Part shown: positions 1-7,594 of the stretch, piece after piece
Layout of the letters: every line of letters begins with the position of its first letter
How positions within the stretch are numbered: position 1 is the stretch's first letter
Source: Alkalimonas cellulosilytica
GTDB taxonomy: Bacteria; Pseudomonadota; Gammaproteobacteria; Enterobacterales; Alteromonadaceae
Direction of reading: 5' to 3'
DNA: 64,000 nucleotides
Assembly: GCF_036325985.1 (NCBI RefSeq)
Contig: NZ_JAUHLI010000007.1
Location: 1 to 64,000, forward strand
Program-made: the position numbers and the translations under genes
Notes under the pieces: generated by a model
What the model saw: only the letters and a program-made list of their open reading frames with translations
What the model was told of the DNA's origin: nothing
Databases searched by the model: none

Positions 1-698
1 TTATTAATTTTCTTAGGCATAGGGCTAGAGGCAATAGCGTTTTCACATTTTCCAAACTTCAAGACATTGAAGACACATTAAGAAGACAATGGTCTTCTTT
101 ATTTCAAAAATTAATTCAAGAACAGAGAAATAAAGCGTTTGAAGCAAAACGTTTAGATAATCTAACGGAGCAGTTTGAGGATTTGAAGACGGCTATTCTT
201 ACATCGATCGGAACAACTAATGAAAGAGATGTTGCAAGAGGAGTAGTAAGATTTAGAAGGTTGATCGATTTCGTCAGATCACTAGGCCTAAAAGATCACA
301 AATTCCTAACAAAAGGGCATCATCCTTGGGATGAACTGCTCCATTATGCCGAAATCGAGAAAATCATAGATGCAGCAGAAATGCCCGAGGAATTTCTTTA
401 CCAGAAGCGAAATTTTGGGCCACGACCGAGAATGTTTTTAATCAAAACTGACCGTACATTTTTTGAACTAAGAACTTCTCCAGATTTTTTCCACAGTTTA
501 TCTTTAGAGTGGGAGGCGTTTATGGAGCTACCTGAGGATACGCGGGAAATCATAGTAGATGCACTTAGTGAGATGAGACCAGGAATGGGGCCGCTAAGAT
601 ATATTAGAGAGCCATTTGATTACCACTTGGATAAGTGGCTTCATCAAGAGCGTCTTTTAAAAGATGTTGATGATTTAGATGAAGATCAAAATCATTAA
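1..698 (+). CDS. C-terminal part of an unknown protein, cut by window start
   Basis: The reading frame starting at base 3 is open from the window edge to the stop at 698, so the true start lies outside the window. The TTG at 183 is only an internal codon. About 232 residues are visible. The first 60 are helical and charged (QWSSLFQKLIQEQRNK, then EAKRLDNLTEQFEDLK), suggesting a coiled-coil linker after an unseen N-terminal domain. The rest is a soluble, aromatic-rich domain with an acidic end. I do not recognise the family. The linker resembles what follows DUF4062-type domains, but that is a weak impression. It is AT-rich and lies in the accessory region, just upstream of another unknown operon. 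A small hairpin (CACCGA/TCGGTG, 711-727) follows its stop. Confidence 0.6.
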   Translation, partial: INFLRHRARGNSVFTFSKLQDIEDTLRRQWSSLFQKLIQEQRNKAFEAKRLDNLTEQFEDLKTAILTSIGTTNERDVARGVVRFRRLIDFVRSLGLKDHKFLTKGHHPWDELLHYAEIEKIIDAAEMPEEFLYQKRNFGPRPRMFLIKTDRTFFELRTSPDFFHSLSLEWEAFMELPEDTREIIVDALSEMRPGMGPLRYIREPFDYHLDKWLHQERLLKDVDDLDEDQNH

Positions 699-758
699 TA
701 ACAATGCGTTGCACCGAACAAGTCGGTGAAAACGGCGCGATGTTTTCATGGAGGCCAA

Positions 759-2141
759 GTGCGAAAAATAACACGTAGACAGTTCGATGCGTATTGCTAT
801 GCCCGGCAGCCATTAATCCGAGTGATAGCAAACGAAGTGGCGTGGTTTGAAGCATTTGATCGAAAAATCCTTGCAGCTGTTACCTTCGATATCACGGATT
901 CTGATTATGGCTATGTAATTCTGGCGCGAGACCTACGGAAGTTGTTTCGCTGCGTAGAGGTAAGCCCCGAATTTTCAGCCACCCAAGAACAGGCCGAAGA
1001 GTTCTTGCGGGCTGCCGTTAAAAAATATGAGGACGATGGTCAAGAGGTCTATCCTCAAGGTGATGAAAAAGAAGCACCATACGAAATTTTCGTTCCGGTA
1101 GTTGTAGATGACGATCTGCATCCATATTTTCGGGTATTGATTTCGGAGCCTCGGTTTGAAGCTGCGAGAAATTTAATTAGGGAGATTGTGTACAGCTATA
1201 AGGATCCTGACGGTCATTACATAAAGGAGTTTCAGACAAACGGGTTCGACGCGCGTCTGTGGGAGCTTTATCTATACGTATATCTTTACGACGAAGGCTT
1301 TGAATTCGTCCACGGGAACCCGTCACCCGACTTCCATATATCAAGATTTGGTGATGAATTCTGTATTGAAGCTGTCACCGTAAATCCTGGGCAAGACCCT
1401 CGACGCCCCGATGCCGAACCGCCCAAAACCAATGAAGATGCGATCAAGCTCGCAGATGATTATCTTCCGATAAAGTTCGGCAGCTCACTTTATTCAAAGC
1501 TACAAAAGAAGTACTGGGAACGAGAGCACGTAAAAGGTAAGCCGCTCATCCTAGCAATTCATGATTACCACATGCCAGGGTCTATGACATGGTCTCGCGT
1601 TGGTCTGTCCGAGTATCTATATGGATATCGCACTCGTATTGGTGAAGATGACTATGGACACGGCTTTCCCATAGTCGAGCGTATCGAACAACACGAATGG
1701 AATGGCAAGATAATTCCGTCAAACTTCTTCGCTCAGCCCGATGCTGAAAATATCAGTGCGGTTCTCTTCAGTAATGCAGCGACCATTACAAAGTTTAACC
1801 GAATGGGTAAGTTAGCAGGCCTTGGCAGCAAAAAAGTAAAGATGGTTAGACAAGGTCTAATGTTTGACCCTGAGCCCAATGCTCTGAAACCAAAAAAATT
1901 TACCTTTGATGTTGACGCTGAAGATTATGAAGAGGCTTGGTCCGACAGCATCGTAATGTTCCACAATCTGAACGCGAAAGTTCCGATCAATCCGGAAGCG
2001 TTTCCAAACATCACGCACCTGTGGGTTGATGATGAGACAGGCAAATGCTCTGGTATTCATCAACCTTACGGTGTCATTTCGTCGGTAACGATAGTTATAA
2101 GCAGTGATGGAACTGGAGACATCGAAGAAAATGGAGAGTGA
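759..2141 (+). CDS. Unknown protein with PD-(D/E)xK-like nuclease motif set
   Basis: The GTG at 759 is preferred because GGAGG lies four bases upstream (750-754). An in-frame GTG at 726 has no such site. The protein is about 460 residues, soluble, with no signal or membrane segment. Residues around 165-210 (numbered from the 759 start) show a helix with a glutamate (ARLWELYLY), then PSPDF, then FCIEAVTVNP. This order of E, PD and E is the core of PD-(D/E)xK nucleases, but the usual lysine after the last acidic residue is absent. A second conserved-looking block (SSLYSKLQKKYWE, then GKPLILAIHDYH) follows. Proteins of this type occur as unnamed genes in proteobacterial islands. Nuclease function is inferred from motif order only. 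The gene overlaps the next by 11 bases, so the two are probably translated together. Confidence 0.6.
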   Translation: MRKITRRQFDAYCYARQPLIRVIANEVAWFEAFDRKILAAVTFDITDSDYGYVILARDLRKLFRCVEVSPEFSATQEQAEEFLRAAVKKYEDDGQEVYPQGDEKEAPYEIFVPVVVDDDLHPYFRVLISEPRFEAARNLIREIVYSYKDPDGHYIKEFQTNGFDARLWELYLYVYLYDEGFEFVHGNPSPDFHISRFGDEFCIEAVTVNPGQDPRRPDAEPPKTNEDAIKLADDYLPIKFGSSLYSKLQKKYWEREHVKGKPLILAIHDYHMPGSMTWSRVGLSEYLYGYRTRIGEDDYGHGFPIVERIEQHEWNGKIIPSNFFAQPDAENISAVLFSNAATITKFNRMGKLAGLGSKKVKMVRQGLMFDPEPNALKPKKFTFDVDAEDYEEAWSDSIVMFHNLNAKVPINPEAFPNITHLWVDDETGKCSGIHQPYGVISSVTIVISSDGTGDIEENGE

Positions 2142-2613
2142 TAATTTGGCATTGATCATTACAATTGGTGGCACCGTTCTTACCGCAATTGGTACTGTAG
2201 TCACCCTTTGGCAAGCATCGAAGGTAAAGGCCTATCGTGATCAAATCGCCTTCGATCTAAGAAAGATCCATTTATCTGAGGTTGGCGAATTGCTGAGGCG
2301 AGCTCAGGATGAGGGGAGAAAACTCTTATCCCAAGTGCAACAATTAAATCGCGGTAAAAGCATGATAAGTATAGCAGACGACATTCAGTCATACATTGAT
2401 AAATCGCTCAATCTTCTTCATCTGAATGGGCCTGATACAGACATAAGGAATCAAATCATTGCATCGCAGGAAAAGCTTAGAAACTTTCAGAGCACACATG
2501 ACGTTAGCAAAAAAAGGCGATTTGTATCGGATATGCACACTCTAATTCAAGATTCCATATCCATGTGTAAAGAACGAATCAGCAATCTTGAATATGGTGA
2601 CAAAAATGACTGA
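2131..2613 (+). CDS. Unknown N-terminally membrane-anchored coiled-coil protein
   Basis: The likely start is the ATG at 2131, inside the end of the previous gene (11-base overlap); the open frame also reaches a GTG at 2104. The product of about 160 residues begins with a short polar stretch and one hydrophobic segment (LALIITIGGTVLTAIGTVV). A long charged helical region follows, containing many K, E, Q and R and no cysteine pairs. The layout is that of a single-pass inner-membrane protein with a cytoplasmic helical domain. I do not recognise the family. It sits in a tight three-gene operon, overlapping the next gene by eight bases, so it probably works with the putative nuclease-fold protein before it and the small protein after it. 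Confidence 0.55.
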   Translation: MESDNLALIITIGGTVLTAIGTVVTLWQASKVKAYRDQIAFDLRKIHLSEVGELLRRAQDEGRKLLSQVQQLNRGKSMISIADDIQSYIDKSLNLLHLNGPDTDIRNQIIASQEKLRNFQSTHDVSKKRRFVSDMHTLIQDSISMCKERISNLEYGDKND

Positions 2614-2968
2614 TATAGAAAAAGAAATTGAAAAAATAAAGTTTCAAATTAGCCTAATTGGGGAAACAATTGATCACACAAGCAATCCAATTACTGCACT
2701 TGTAATTTCAATGAATTGGAATGCAAAGGACTTAGACTCAGCGCATGATATCTTTGAGAAATATGACAGGCAGCTTGAATCTAGTAAGGAACCGAATTGG
2801 CACGAATTTGAGCATGAACTAAGAGAAAAATTCAATATCGGATATCAAACCGTAAAAAGCATTGTGTTAGCGTTTTACAGGAATCACCAATGGACAAGGG
2901 TTTGCAAACTCTATGCTCAAGCTTACGAATGTGTGGAGCTTCATGAGATTACTAGGTCAAAGGATTAA
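2606..2968 (+). CDS. Small unknown cytosolic protein, third gene of the operon
   Basis: The ATG at 2606 is chosen because it overlaps the previous stop by eight bases. The product is about 120 residues. It begins with an amphipathic helix (IEKEIEKIKFQISL) and contains the stretches ALVISMNWNAKDLDSAHDIF and FEHELREKFNIGYQTVKSI, followed by AFYRNHQW. These blocks read as a compact helical domain that is probably conserved elsewhere; there is a faint likeness to small DUF1878-type proteins, which I cannot confirm. No catalytic motif is visible. The gene is AT-rich like its neighbours. About 120 bases without a gene separate it from the next one. Confidence 0.5.
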   Translation: MTDIEKEIEKIKFQISLIGETIDHTSNPITALVISMNWNAKDLDSAHDIFEKYDRQLESSKEPNWHEFEHELREKFNIGYQTVKSIVLAFYRNHQWTRVCKLYAQAYECVELHEITRSKD

Positions 2969-3087
2969 CTTCTTTTATAACAAAGAAAAAGTTAGCTGCT
3001 GACGCCACCGAACTAACTAATGCTCACCGCATTTTGTATGCGTTGCAAAAGAAATAGCATCAAAGTAGGCGCATTCATGGAGATAAA

Positions 3088-3711
3088 ATGAATAAAAAGA
3101 TTCCATCGTTTTTAAAGTATGCTGCGGTTTTTATGCTAGGTTTTTTAACTAACTTTAGTGGATTTTTAGATAATATTTCCAGCATCCCGGGCTCCTACAA
3201 AGAGTTTAAGAAAGTTTATCTATATGATGGGGACTTGCTGGCGGGGAACTGGTCCACGAATAGTGAGTATTTGCTCGGAGCCGGAGAACTAGGGTTGGGT
3301 CATAGTCAACCATTACTGATAGTTACGCTCAATGTAAACGAGCACGATGAAGTATCAGGTGAAATTCTCAGTAAAGATATTTGCGACGCACTCCCACTGA
3401 CATGGGTTATTGCAATACAGAGCTCTGAGCCTACATTGTTTTCTATCTTTTCAAATAGAACGTTTTACGTAAAAAAACTCAAGAATAATCTAATGGAGCC
3501 CGTAGCTAAACTGAAGCTTGTTGCTCACGATGACCGAAGAGATACTCTTACGTTCAGACGAATTGATGATAAATATGGAATGCTTCCCGAATACATAATG
3601 CTCGCTAAAAACTTACCTGCATTCGAGGCAGATTCTGAGCTTTTATCAGGCTACTGCGCTGACTCGCCCAAACGCTTTAGGGAGGAAATTAGAGAATTGA
3701 AGCAAGGCTAA
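3088..3711 (+). CDS. Unknown membrane-anchored or exported protein
   Basis: The ATG at 3088 follows GGAGAT with good spacing. The 207-residue product has a basic N-terminus (MNKKIPSFLKY) and one hydrophobic segment at residues 11-25 (AAVFMLGFLTNFSGF). That is either an uncleaved signal anchor or a signal peptide, as no clear cleavage motif is seen. The rest is a globular domain with GNWSTNSEYLLGAG near residue 55, two cysteines (KDICDAL, GYCADSP) and a charged tail. No known family is recognised. It is monocistronic by spacing. It lies at the edge of the palindrome-bounded element, outside it, and may be cargo of the larger island. Confidence 0.5.
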   Translation: MNKKIPSFLKYAAVFMLGFLTNFSGFLDNISSIPGSYKEFKKVYLYDGDLLAGNWSTNSEYLLGAGELGLGHSQPLLIVTLNVNEHDEVSGEILSKDICDALPLTWVIAIQSSEPTLFSIFSNRTFYVKKLKNNLMEPVAKLKLVAHDDRRDTLTFRRIDDKYGMLPEYIMLAKNLPAFEADSELLSGYCADSPKRFREEIRELKQG

Positions 3712-3916
3712 GCGCCTAGCTCAATCGTCTTATGTTGCCTCTTCGGTGTGTTGAGCTTGTTGTAAATCAAGGGCAAAACTAGCGGACTTCGCGAAGCGAT
3801 CACTTTTTTACTCAAAGAAAGCTGTCATTTCCAGCAAGCCGGTGTTTGAAGTATTAATGCCCGCTTCGCTCTAATAAAACAAAATTGGTAAGCTACCCTG
3901 AACATTACTTCTAATG

Positions 3917-3938
3917 AAAATTTGGCATGCCAAATTTT
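3917..3938. repeat. Left copy of perfect 22-base palindrome, candidate attachment site
   Basis: The core TTTGGCATGCCAAA is flanked by four A on the left and four T on the right, making a perfect 22-base palindrome. The last two bases belong to the stop codon of the integrase gene on the minus strand. The A/T flanks would also allow it to end transcription in either direction, but the identical copy 4.6 kb away beyond the cargo makes a recombination site the more interesting reading. Confidence 0.75.
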
Positions 3939-4818
3939 ATCTCAGATAAGTCTCAGTGATTTCAGGCCGAAAATGCCCCATTTCTTGTGAGACAGTTTCC
4001 AGCGCAATACCTCGAGTTAGACCCTGCATTTGCAGTTCATACATCCGTTGCTGTGCATAGCTGTGGCGCAAACCATGTGCGCCGCGAGACCAATCGAGAG
4101 CGCGCTTTGATGCTGCGCTGAATGAATTAGACCAACGCTGGCCACCAGCAATGTTATACCGGCTTAAATAATTGATATCACGGTCACGAACAGTAACAGG
4201 TTGTGCCCTACGGTGCAGTTCTAGCTCGGTTGCTAAATTGGCTGGCAACAATACCTGGCGTATCAAACCGCCCTTCCCTTGCACCGTATAAAGTGTACCG
4301 GACCGCCCAGTCCACTTGTGACTATTGGCCGGGCGATTATCAGCTGACCGTTCATCATAACGAGCCAAAGTAAACAGCTCATGTGCTCGTAAACCAGCTG
4401 CGTAGCTTATTTGGGTTGCTAAAGCATTTGAGGCTTGCTGTTTAGATGCAACCATCTCGACTTGTCTGTCAGTGTAAGCACGGGATTTCAACACTTGTTG
4501 TTGTTCTGATTTAATAACTGGCAAGCGCTGGTTTTCTGGTAGCACCTTACTAACGTGATGCATCATTTTTTGCAGCGCCTGTCGTTCCAGATCCAGTGCT
4601 TTCTGGCCTACTAACTGACCGCGCAGCTCCAAGTAAGTAATCGCATCATCTACCTTCATCGCTCGAAGACTTGGCAGCTTCATTTGCCGACAATAGTTTG
4701 AAACGGTGGTTAGCGCCTGCTCAAAATTACGAACAGTACCTACAGACTTGATAACAGAGCCCTGCAGCTGTTTCATCACAGCTGCAGCTTGCTTTTCAGG
4801 TTTGGCAAATTTAGCCAT
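3937..4818 (-). CDS. Tyrosine recombinase (integrase, Integrase_1-like)
   Basis: This site-specific recombinase cuts and rejoins DNA through a tyrosine-DNA link. All six catalytic residues are visible: R144 (AGLRAHEL), K182 (GKGG), H248 and R251 (AHGLRHSYAQQR), H282 (EMGHFR) and Y291 (TETYLR) near the C-terminus. The N-terminal 110 residues form the expected SAM-like, core-binding region. The LRHSYAQQR and GHFRPEIT blocks resemble the Pfam Integrase_1 family of proteobacterial elements. At 293 residues the protein is complete. It starts inside the end of the upstream 74-codon gene (eight-base overlap), so the two are translationally coupled. Its stop codon lies in the left palindrome, suggesting it acts on the palindromes that flank this 4.6 kb segment. 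It is clearly not an integron integrase by sequence. Confidence 0.9.
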   Translation of the reverse strand: MAKFAKPEKQAAAVMKQLQGSVIKSVGTVRNFEQALTTVSNYCRQMKLPSLRAMKVDDAITYLELRGQLVGQKALDLERQALQKMMHHVSKVLPENQRLPVIKSEQQQVLKSRAYTDRQVEMVASKQQASNALATQISYAAGLRAHELFTLARYDERSADNRPANSHKWTGRSGTLYTVQGKGGLIRQVLLPANLATELELHRRAQPVTVRDRDINYLSRYNIAGGQRWSNSFSAASKRALDWSRGAHGLRHSYAQQRMYELQMQGLTRGIALETVSQEMGHFRPEITETYLR

Positions 4819-5035
4819 GGTTGTCTAGCCAGCGTTTAACCGTAGTCCAGGCCACAGAGATTTTTTTGCTTTTAAGCCAACGCTGCAGCTCAGCAATAGA
4901 GGCTCCGTGATTACGCAAGTCTACAAGCTCGCCGCGATATAAGTTTAGCTTTGAGTTTTTAAACCGCATTTGGTGGCGATCACGGGTTTCTTTTTTCAAC
5001 TTGGCCAGCTCTGTTTCAACATCAAATTTTGTCAT
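4811..5035 (-). CDS. Small helix-turn-helix-like partner of the integrase
   Basis: A 74-residue basic protein. Residues 35-70 (VDLRNHGASIAELQRWLKSKKISVAWTTVKRWL) read as a resolvase-like or transposase-like helix-turn-helix: a helix, a turn after GAS, and a recognition helix ending in TVKRWL. It starts at the ATG at 5035 and overlaps the integrase start by eight bases. Tight coupling to a recombinase and small size suggest an accessory DNA-binding factor, such as a directionality factor or a repressor of the int operon; neither role can be shown from sequence. The hairpin-rich non-coding stretch directly upstream is the obvious candidate for its binding sites. Confidence 0.65.
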   Translation of the reverse strand: MTKFDVETELAKLKKETRDRHQMRFKNSKLNLYRGELVDLRNHGASIAELQRWLKSKKISVAWTTVKRWLDNHG

Positions 5036-5354
5036 TGCATCACCTTCCAGGGAATAGAGTTGTAAGAACTACTGACTGGAAACAACCAGTTCAGCGGCAA
5101 TTAAGCCTATTCGCCCCTGTTCGTTTTAGTAAAAAACCGGCCGGACTGATCTCGCCGAAAATGCAATAGGAAAACGCAGCAATTAAACGCGTTAGATATG
5201 AGGATTTACGTGATTGCCCTGAAGGGTGACATATTGAAGGCAGCCAGAAGCGCCTGTTTTGATTTGGGCGTAAGCCCGAGTTACGTTTTAAGTTTAGCGG
5301 CTTTGGATTTTCGTTGCAATCTGCAATTAAAAATCTGCGCTTTAGGTGCTCTAT

Positions 5355-5414
5355 GCTCCGCCAGACGCTGTGTACAGCCGTTTTAATGGCGTTGTACACA
5401 GCGTCTGGCGGAGC
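5355..5414. repeat. Perfect 22-base inverted repeat with 16-base centre
   Basis: The left arm (5355-5376) begins GCTCCGCCAGACG and ends TGTACA. The right arm (5393-5414) is its exact reverse complement, starting TGTACACAGCG and ending GGCGGAGC. Within the 16-base centre, GCC and GGC can pair further, leaving a short loop. The stem is far stronger than needed for a terminator and no T-run follows. It lies inside the palindrome-bounded element, upstream of the integrase operon. It could be a folded single-strand recombination or replication site, or the pair of ends of a lost insertion. Confidence 0.8.
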
Positions 5415-5423
5415 CAGTTAAAG

Positions 5424-5452
5424 AGGGAGGCCATTGCTCGTGATGCCTCCCT
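5424..5452. repeat. Stem-loop with 8-base arms
   Basis: AGGGAGGC (5424-5431) pairs with GCCTCCCT (5445-5452) across a 13-base loop. It follows the long inverted repeat after nine bases, and only two T follow it, so it is a poor intrinsic terminator. It may belong to the same structured element. Confidence 0.6.
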
Positions 5453-5553
5453 TATGACTTTAGATTGAAAATTTACTGTTATTGATTTTATCTGTAAAGT
5501 AAAAGCTACTTGTGCAGCGCTGCGTGCTGCTTACTTATTGATCAGGTGATTAT

Positions 5554-6831
5554 ATGGCAGCTCACACTGTTGAATTTCATCCAGTTGGCCAGGGATTGTT
5601 TTCCACAGGTACAGTATCGTCTTACGGCAATGGAGAAACATTTCATTATGTATATGACTGCGGTACCAGCAGCTCTAAAAAGTTTTTATCAAACGCCATA
5701 TCTAGCTACAAAAAAAGTGTTAAGACCTTGGACTTAGTCGTCATATCACACTTCGACAAAGATCATATTAGCGGCCTTATCGAGTTGCTTGAACACCACC
5801 CTACTCGAATCCTGATGCTGCCAGCTATTTCACTCTCACAAAAACTAGTAATTGCATTTTCAGAGGGCATCAGCATTGGTAGCCGTTATATGCACTTCAT
5901 TCTAGATCCTGTCGCCTATCTAACGTCTCATCCAAAGATAAAAGTTCATAATATAATTTTTGTCCCAGCTGACCATGACGAGAAAACTGAGATCATAGAA
6001 TCTTCAGCAAATGATTTAAGTGAAACAAGAACAAACTGGCCTGAGATGTTGCTCGCTGATCTGAATAAAGCCTCTACGATCGCACGGGATAATTTAACCA
6101 TCCATACCTTAAAGCAAGGTGGTAGATTAATTCTAAACCAAGTGTTTGAGTTCGTTCCATACAACGATGCACTTTTGAGCACAGTCAGTCGTTCTTTTAA
6201 AACTCAAGTAGAGAAAGAAAAAGAAATCCTCTTAAATCAGTCAAGCACCACAACCGATAAAAAGTCTGCATTATCAAAACTCAAGAGTTACTATGACAAA
6301 CGCTTTGGGAGTGACAGCATAGCTAGGAATATGATTTCTCTTTTCCTTTATACTGGTCCAATAAATGAAACAGTATTATGCAGCGATTTAGAATTTTACA
6401 GATATAGATTGAATGACGCTGGTCTAGCATCATGCTTAAAGTCCAAATACATAAAGACCCAACAACCGTCAGTATTATTCACTGGAGATGGCTACTTAAA
6501 CACACATAAACGGTTGAACAATCTCGCCCAGTATATTGGCACAACCCGACTTAACGATATTGGTTGCTTGCAAGTAATGCACCATGGATCAAAACACAGT
6601 TGGCATGATGGGTTAGCCAAAAAGCTGTCTCCTGTCTTGAGTGTGTTTTCATCAGATCCATCGAATCGGCGGCTACAACACCCTCACTTGGAGGTTATTA
6701 GGGATTTCCTACCGTACATACCAACTCAAGTTGATAAAGATCACAGGGTGATATTCAGGTCAGAAACTGTTTTTCTACCAAATTTAATAGACTCAGACGG
6801 TGCTCCTACTGATAGGACAATATTCTATTAA
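5554..6831 (+). CDS. ComEC-type metallo-beta-lactamase-fold protein
   Basis: A 425-residue soluble hydrolase-fold protein. The N-terminus has the ComEC/Rec2 domain signature VGQGLFSTGTV. The metal-binding motif is H66-F-D68-K-D70-H71 (ISHFDKDHISGL), followed by TGDG at 310-313, H343-H344-G-S (VMHHGSKHSW) and HPH at 376-378. These are the expected ligands, in order, of ComEC-like phosphoesterase domains, but no membrane segments are present, so it is not the competence channel. The insert between residues 120 and 300 is longer than in minimal members and lysine-rich. Stand-alone proteins of this class occur in mobile and defence islands, where nuclease or nucleotide hydrolysis roles are suspected. 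Here it is cargo of the palindrome-bounded element, convergent with two unknown genes. The substrate is unknown. Confidence 0.85.
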   Translation: MAAHTVEFHPVGQGLFSTGTVSSYGNGETFHYVYDCGTSSSKKFLSNAISSYKKSVKTLDLVVISHFDKDHISGLIELLEHHPTRILMLPAISLSQKLVIAFSEGISIGSRYMHFILDPVAYLTSHPKIKVHNIIFVPADHDEKTEIIESSANDLSETRTNWPEMLLADLNKASTIARDNLTIHTLKQGGRLILNQVFEFVPYNDALLSTVSRSFKTQVEKEKEILLNQSSTTTDKKSALSKLKSYYDKRFGSDSIARNMISLFLYTGPINETVLCSDLEFYRYRLNDAGLASCLKSKYIKTQQPSVLFTGDGYLNTHKRLNNLAQYIGTTRLNDIGCLQVMHHGSKHSWHDGLAKKLSPVLSVFSSDPSNRRLQHPHLEVIRDFLPYIPTQVDKDHRVIFRSETVFLPNLIDSDGAPTDRTIFY

Positions 6832-6929
6832 AAAATATATCATTATTTTGTAAATCAAATAAAAATTAAAAGGGGGGATAAATAGTTTTTACCTGTAGAC
6901 CAAAACATATAGGTTTTATATCTATACTC

Positions 6930-7574
6930 TCACTTTATAGTACCAAGCCTATCTATAATACCACTCAGCTTTCTATATTCGACGAATGGCAAAGGTAACT
7001 CCCTTGAGCTAGAAATCGCATGCTGATATTTGCTAATTAGCCTTTCTTCAAGTATTGCTGGGGTAAACTGAAGGCCAGCCACTTCTTCAAAAACCATAGG
7101 AAAATTTTCATAAATTTTATCCAAGCACACTTTCATAAACTCATTTGCACCAGCTCGAAATTCATAAGCAACACTATTACTTTTCAAAAGATCCTGGTTC
7201 GTATCAAAAAGAGATAAAAATTGGCCTATCCGGTCATCTTCCTGTTTTAACTGTTCTTCAATTCTAAGTTCAGATCTCCTCAACGAAGATAAGGTAGCAA
7301 CCAACATCGAAACACGAGCATGCTTTAAACCCTCTAATGCCTTATCAGCCTCTGCTTTGGCTTCTCTCAGCTTAATAATATTCCCAGCAATCGATACTTC
7401 TTGTATATACGGTGCAAACGCTAATGTAAGACTGACAACCGTTGCGGCAACTATTAACGTAACAAACGCAGAGCTCGTTATATAGCTATGTTTTAAAAGC
7501 AAGAAACATACCCAGTATGCAACCAGCACAGCAATTACAATCAGAGCCTTCTGAGTTAAAGTTATTTTATTCAT
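6930..7574 (-). CDS. Unknown two-pass membrane protein with coiled coil
   Basis: The 214-residue product has two hydrophobic segments at about residues 10-28 (ALIVIAVLVAYWVCFLLL) and 33-56 (SSAFVTLIVAATVVSLTLAF). A charged coiled-coil stretch (IKLREAKAEADKALEGLKHARVS) and a soluble helical C-terminal domain follow. I do not recognise the family. The arrangement suggests an inner-membrane protein with a cytoplasmic sensing or effector domain. It lies 20 bases downstream of the 276-codon gene and is probably co-transcribed with it. The pair converges on the metallo-beta-lactamase gene, with a 98-base AT-rich gap between the stops. Confidence 0.6.
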   Translation of the reverse strand: MNKITLTQKALIVIAVLVAYWVCFLLLKHSYITSSAFVTLIVAATVVSLTLAFAPYIQEVSIAGNIIKLREAKAEADKALEGLKHARVSMLVATLSSLRRSELRIEEQLKQEDDRIGQFLSLFDTNQDLLKSNSVAYEFRAGANEFMKVCLDKIYENFPMVFEEVAGLQFTPAILEERLISKYQHAISSSRELPLPFVEYRKLSGIIDRLGTIK

Positions 7575-7594
7575 TTAAGCACCAAATTTTTAGG

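Larger units (their letters stand above)
5036..5553. other. Non-coding stretch between divergent integrase operon and cargo
   Basis: This 518-base stretch lies between the start of the integrase operon (minus) and the metallo-beta-lactamase gene (plus). It must contain both promoters. The short open frames in it have no ribosome binding sites and no convincing protein character. It contains an imperfect inverted repeat at about 5080-5100 (CTGACTGG / CCAGTTCAG), a perfect 22-base inverted repeat (5355-5414) and another stem-loop (5424-5452). GC content near 5130-5420 is higher than in the cargo genes. Confidence 0.6.

Noticed and set aside
690..760. Possible integron attC site (TAACAATGCGTTGCACCG-like) between the first two genes
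   Set aside because: The sequence resembles one half of an attC, but no paired GTTRRRY end at the right distance was found, and the integrase in the window is not an integron integrase.
604..855. 83-codon minus frame across the end of the first gene
   Set aside because: It is a shadow of two plus-strand genes and has no start signal.
3771..3812. CTTCGCGAAG palindrome followed by a T-run as a terminator
   Set aside because: The stem is only five base pairs and the T-run lies eight bases away, so support is too weak to list.
5091..5399. 102-codon minus frame and 62-codon plus frame in the hairpin region
   Set aside because: No ribosome binding sites, biased composition without domain character, and both overlap the perfect inverted repeat.
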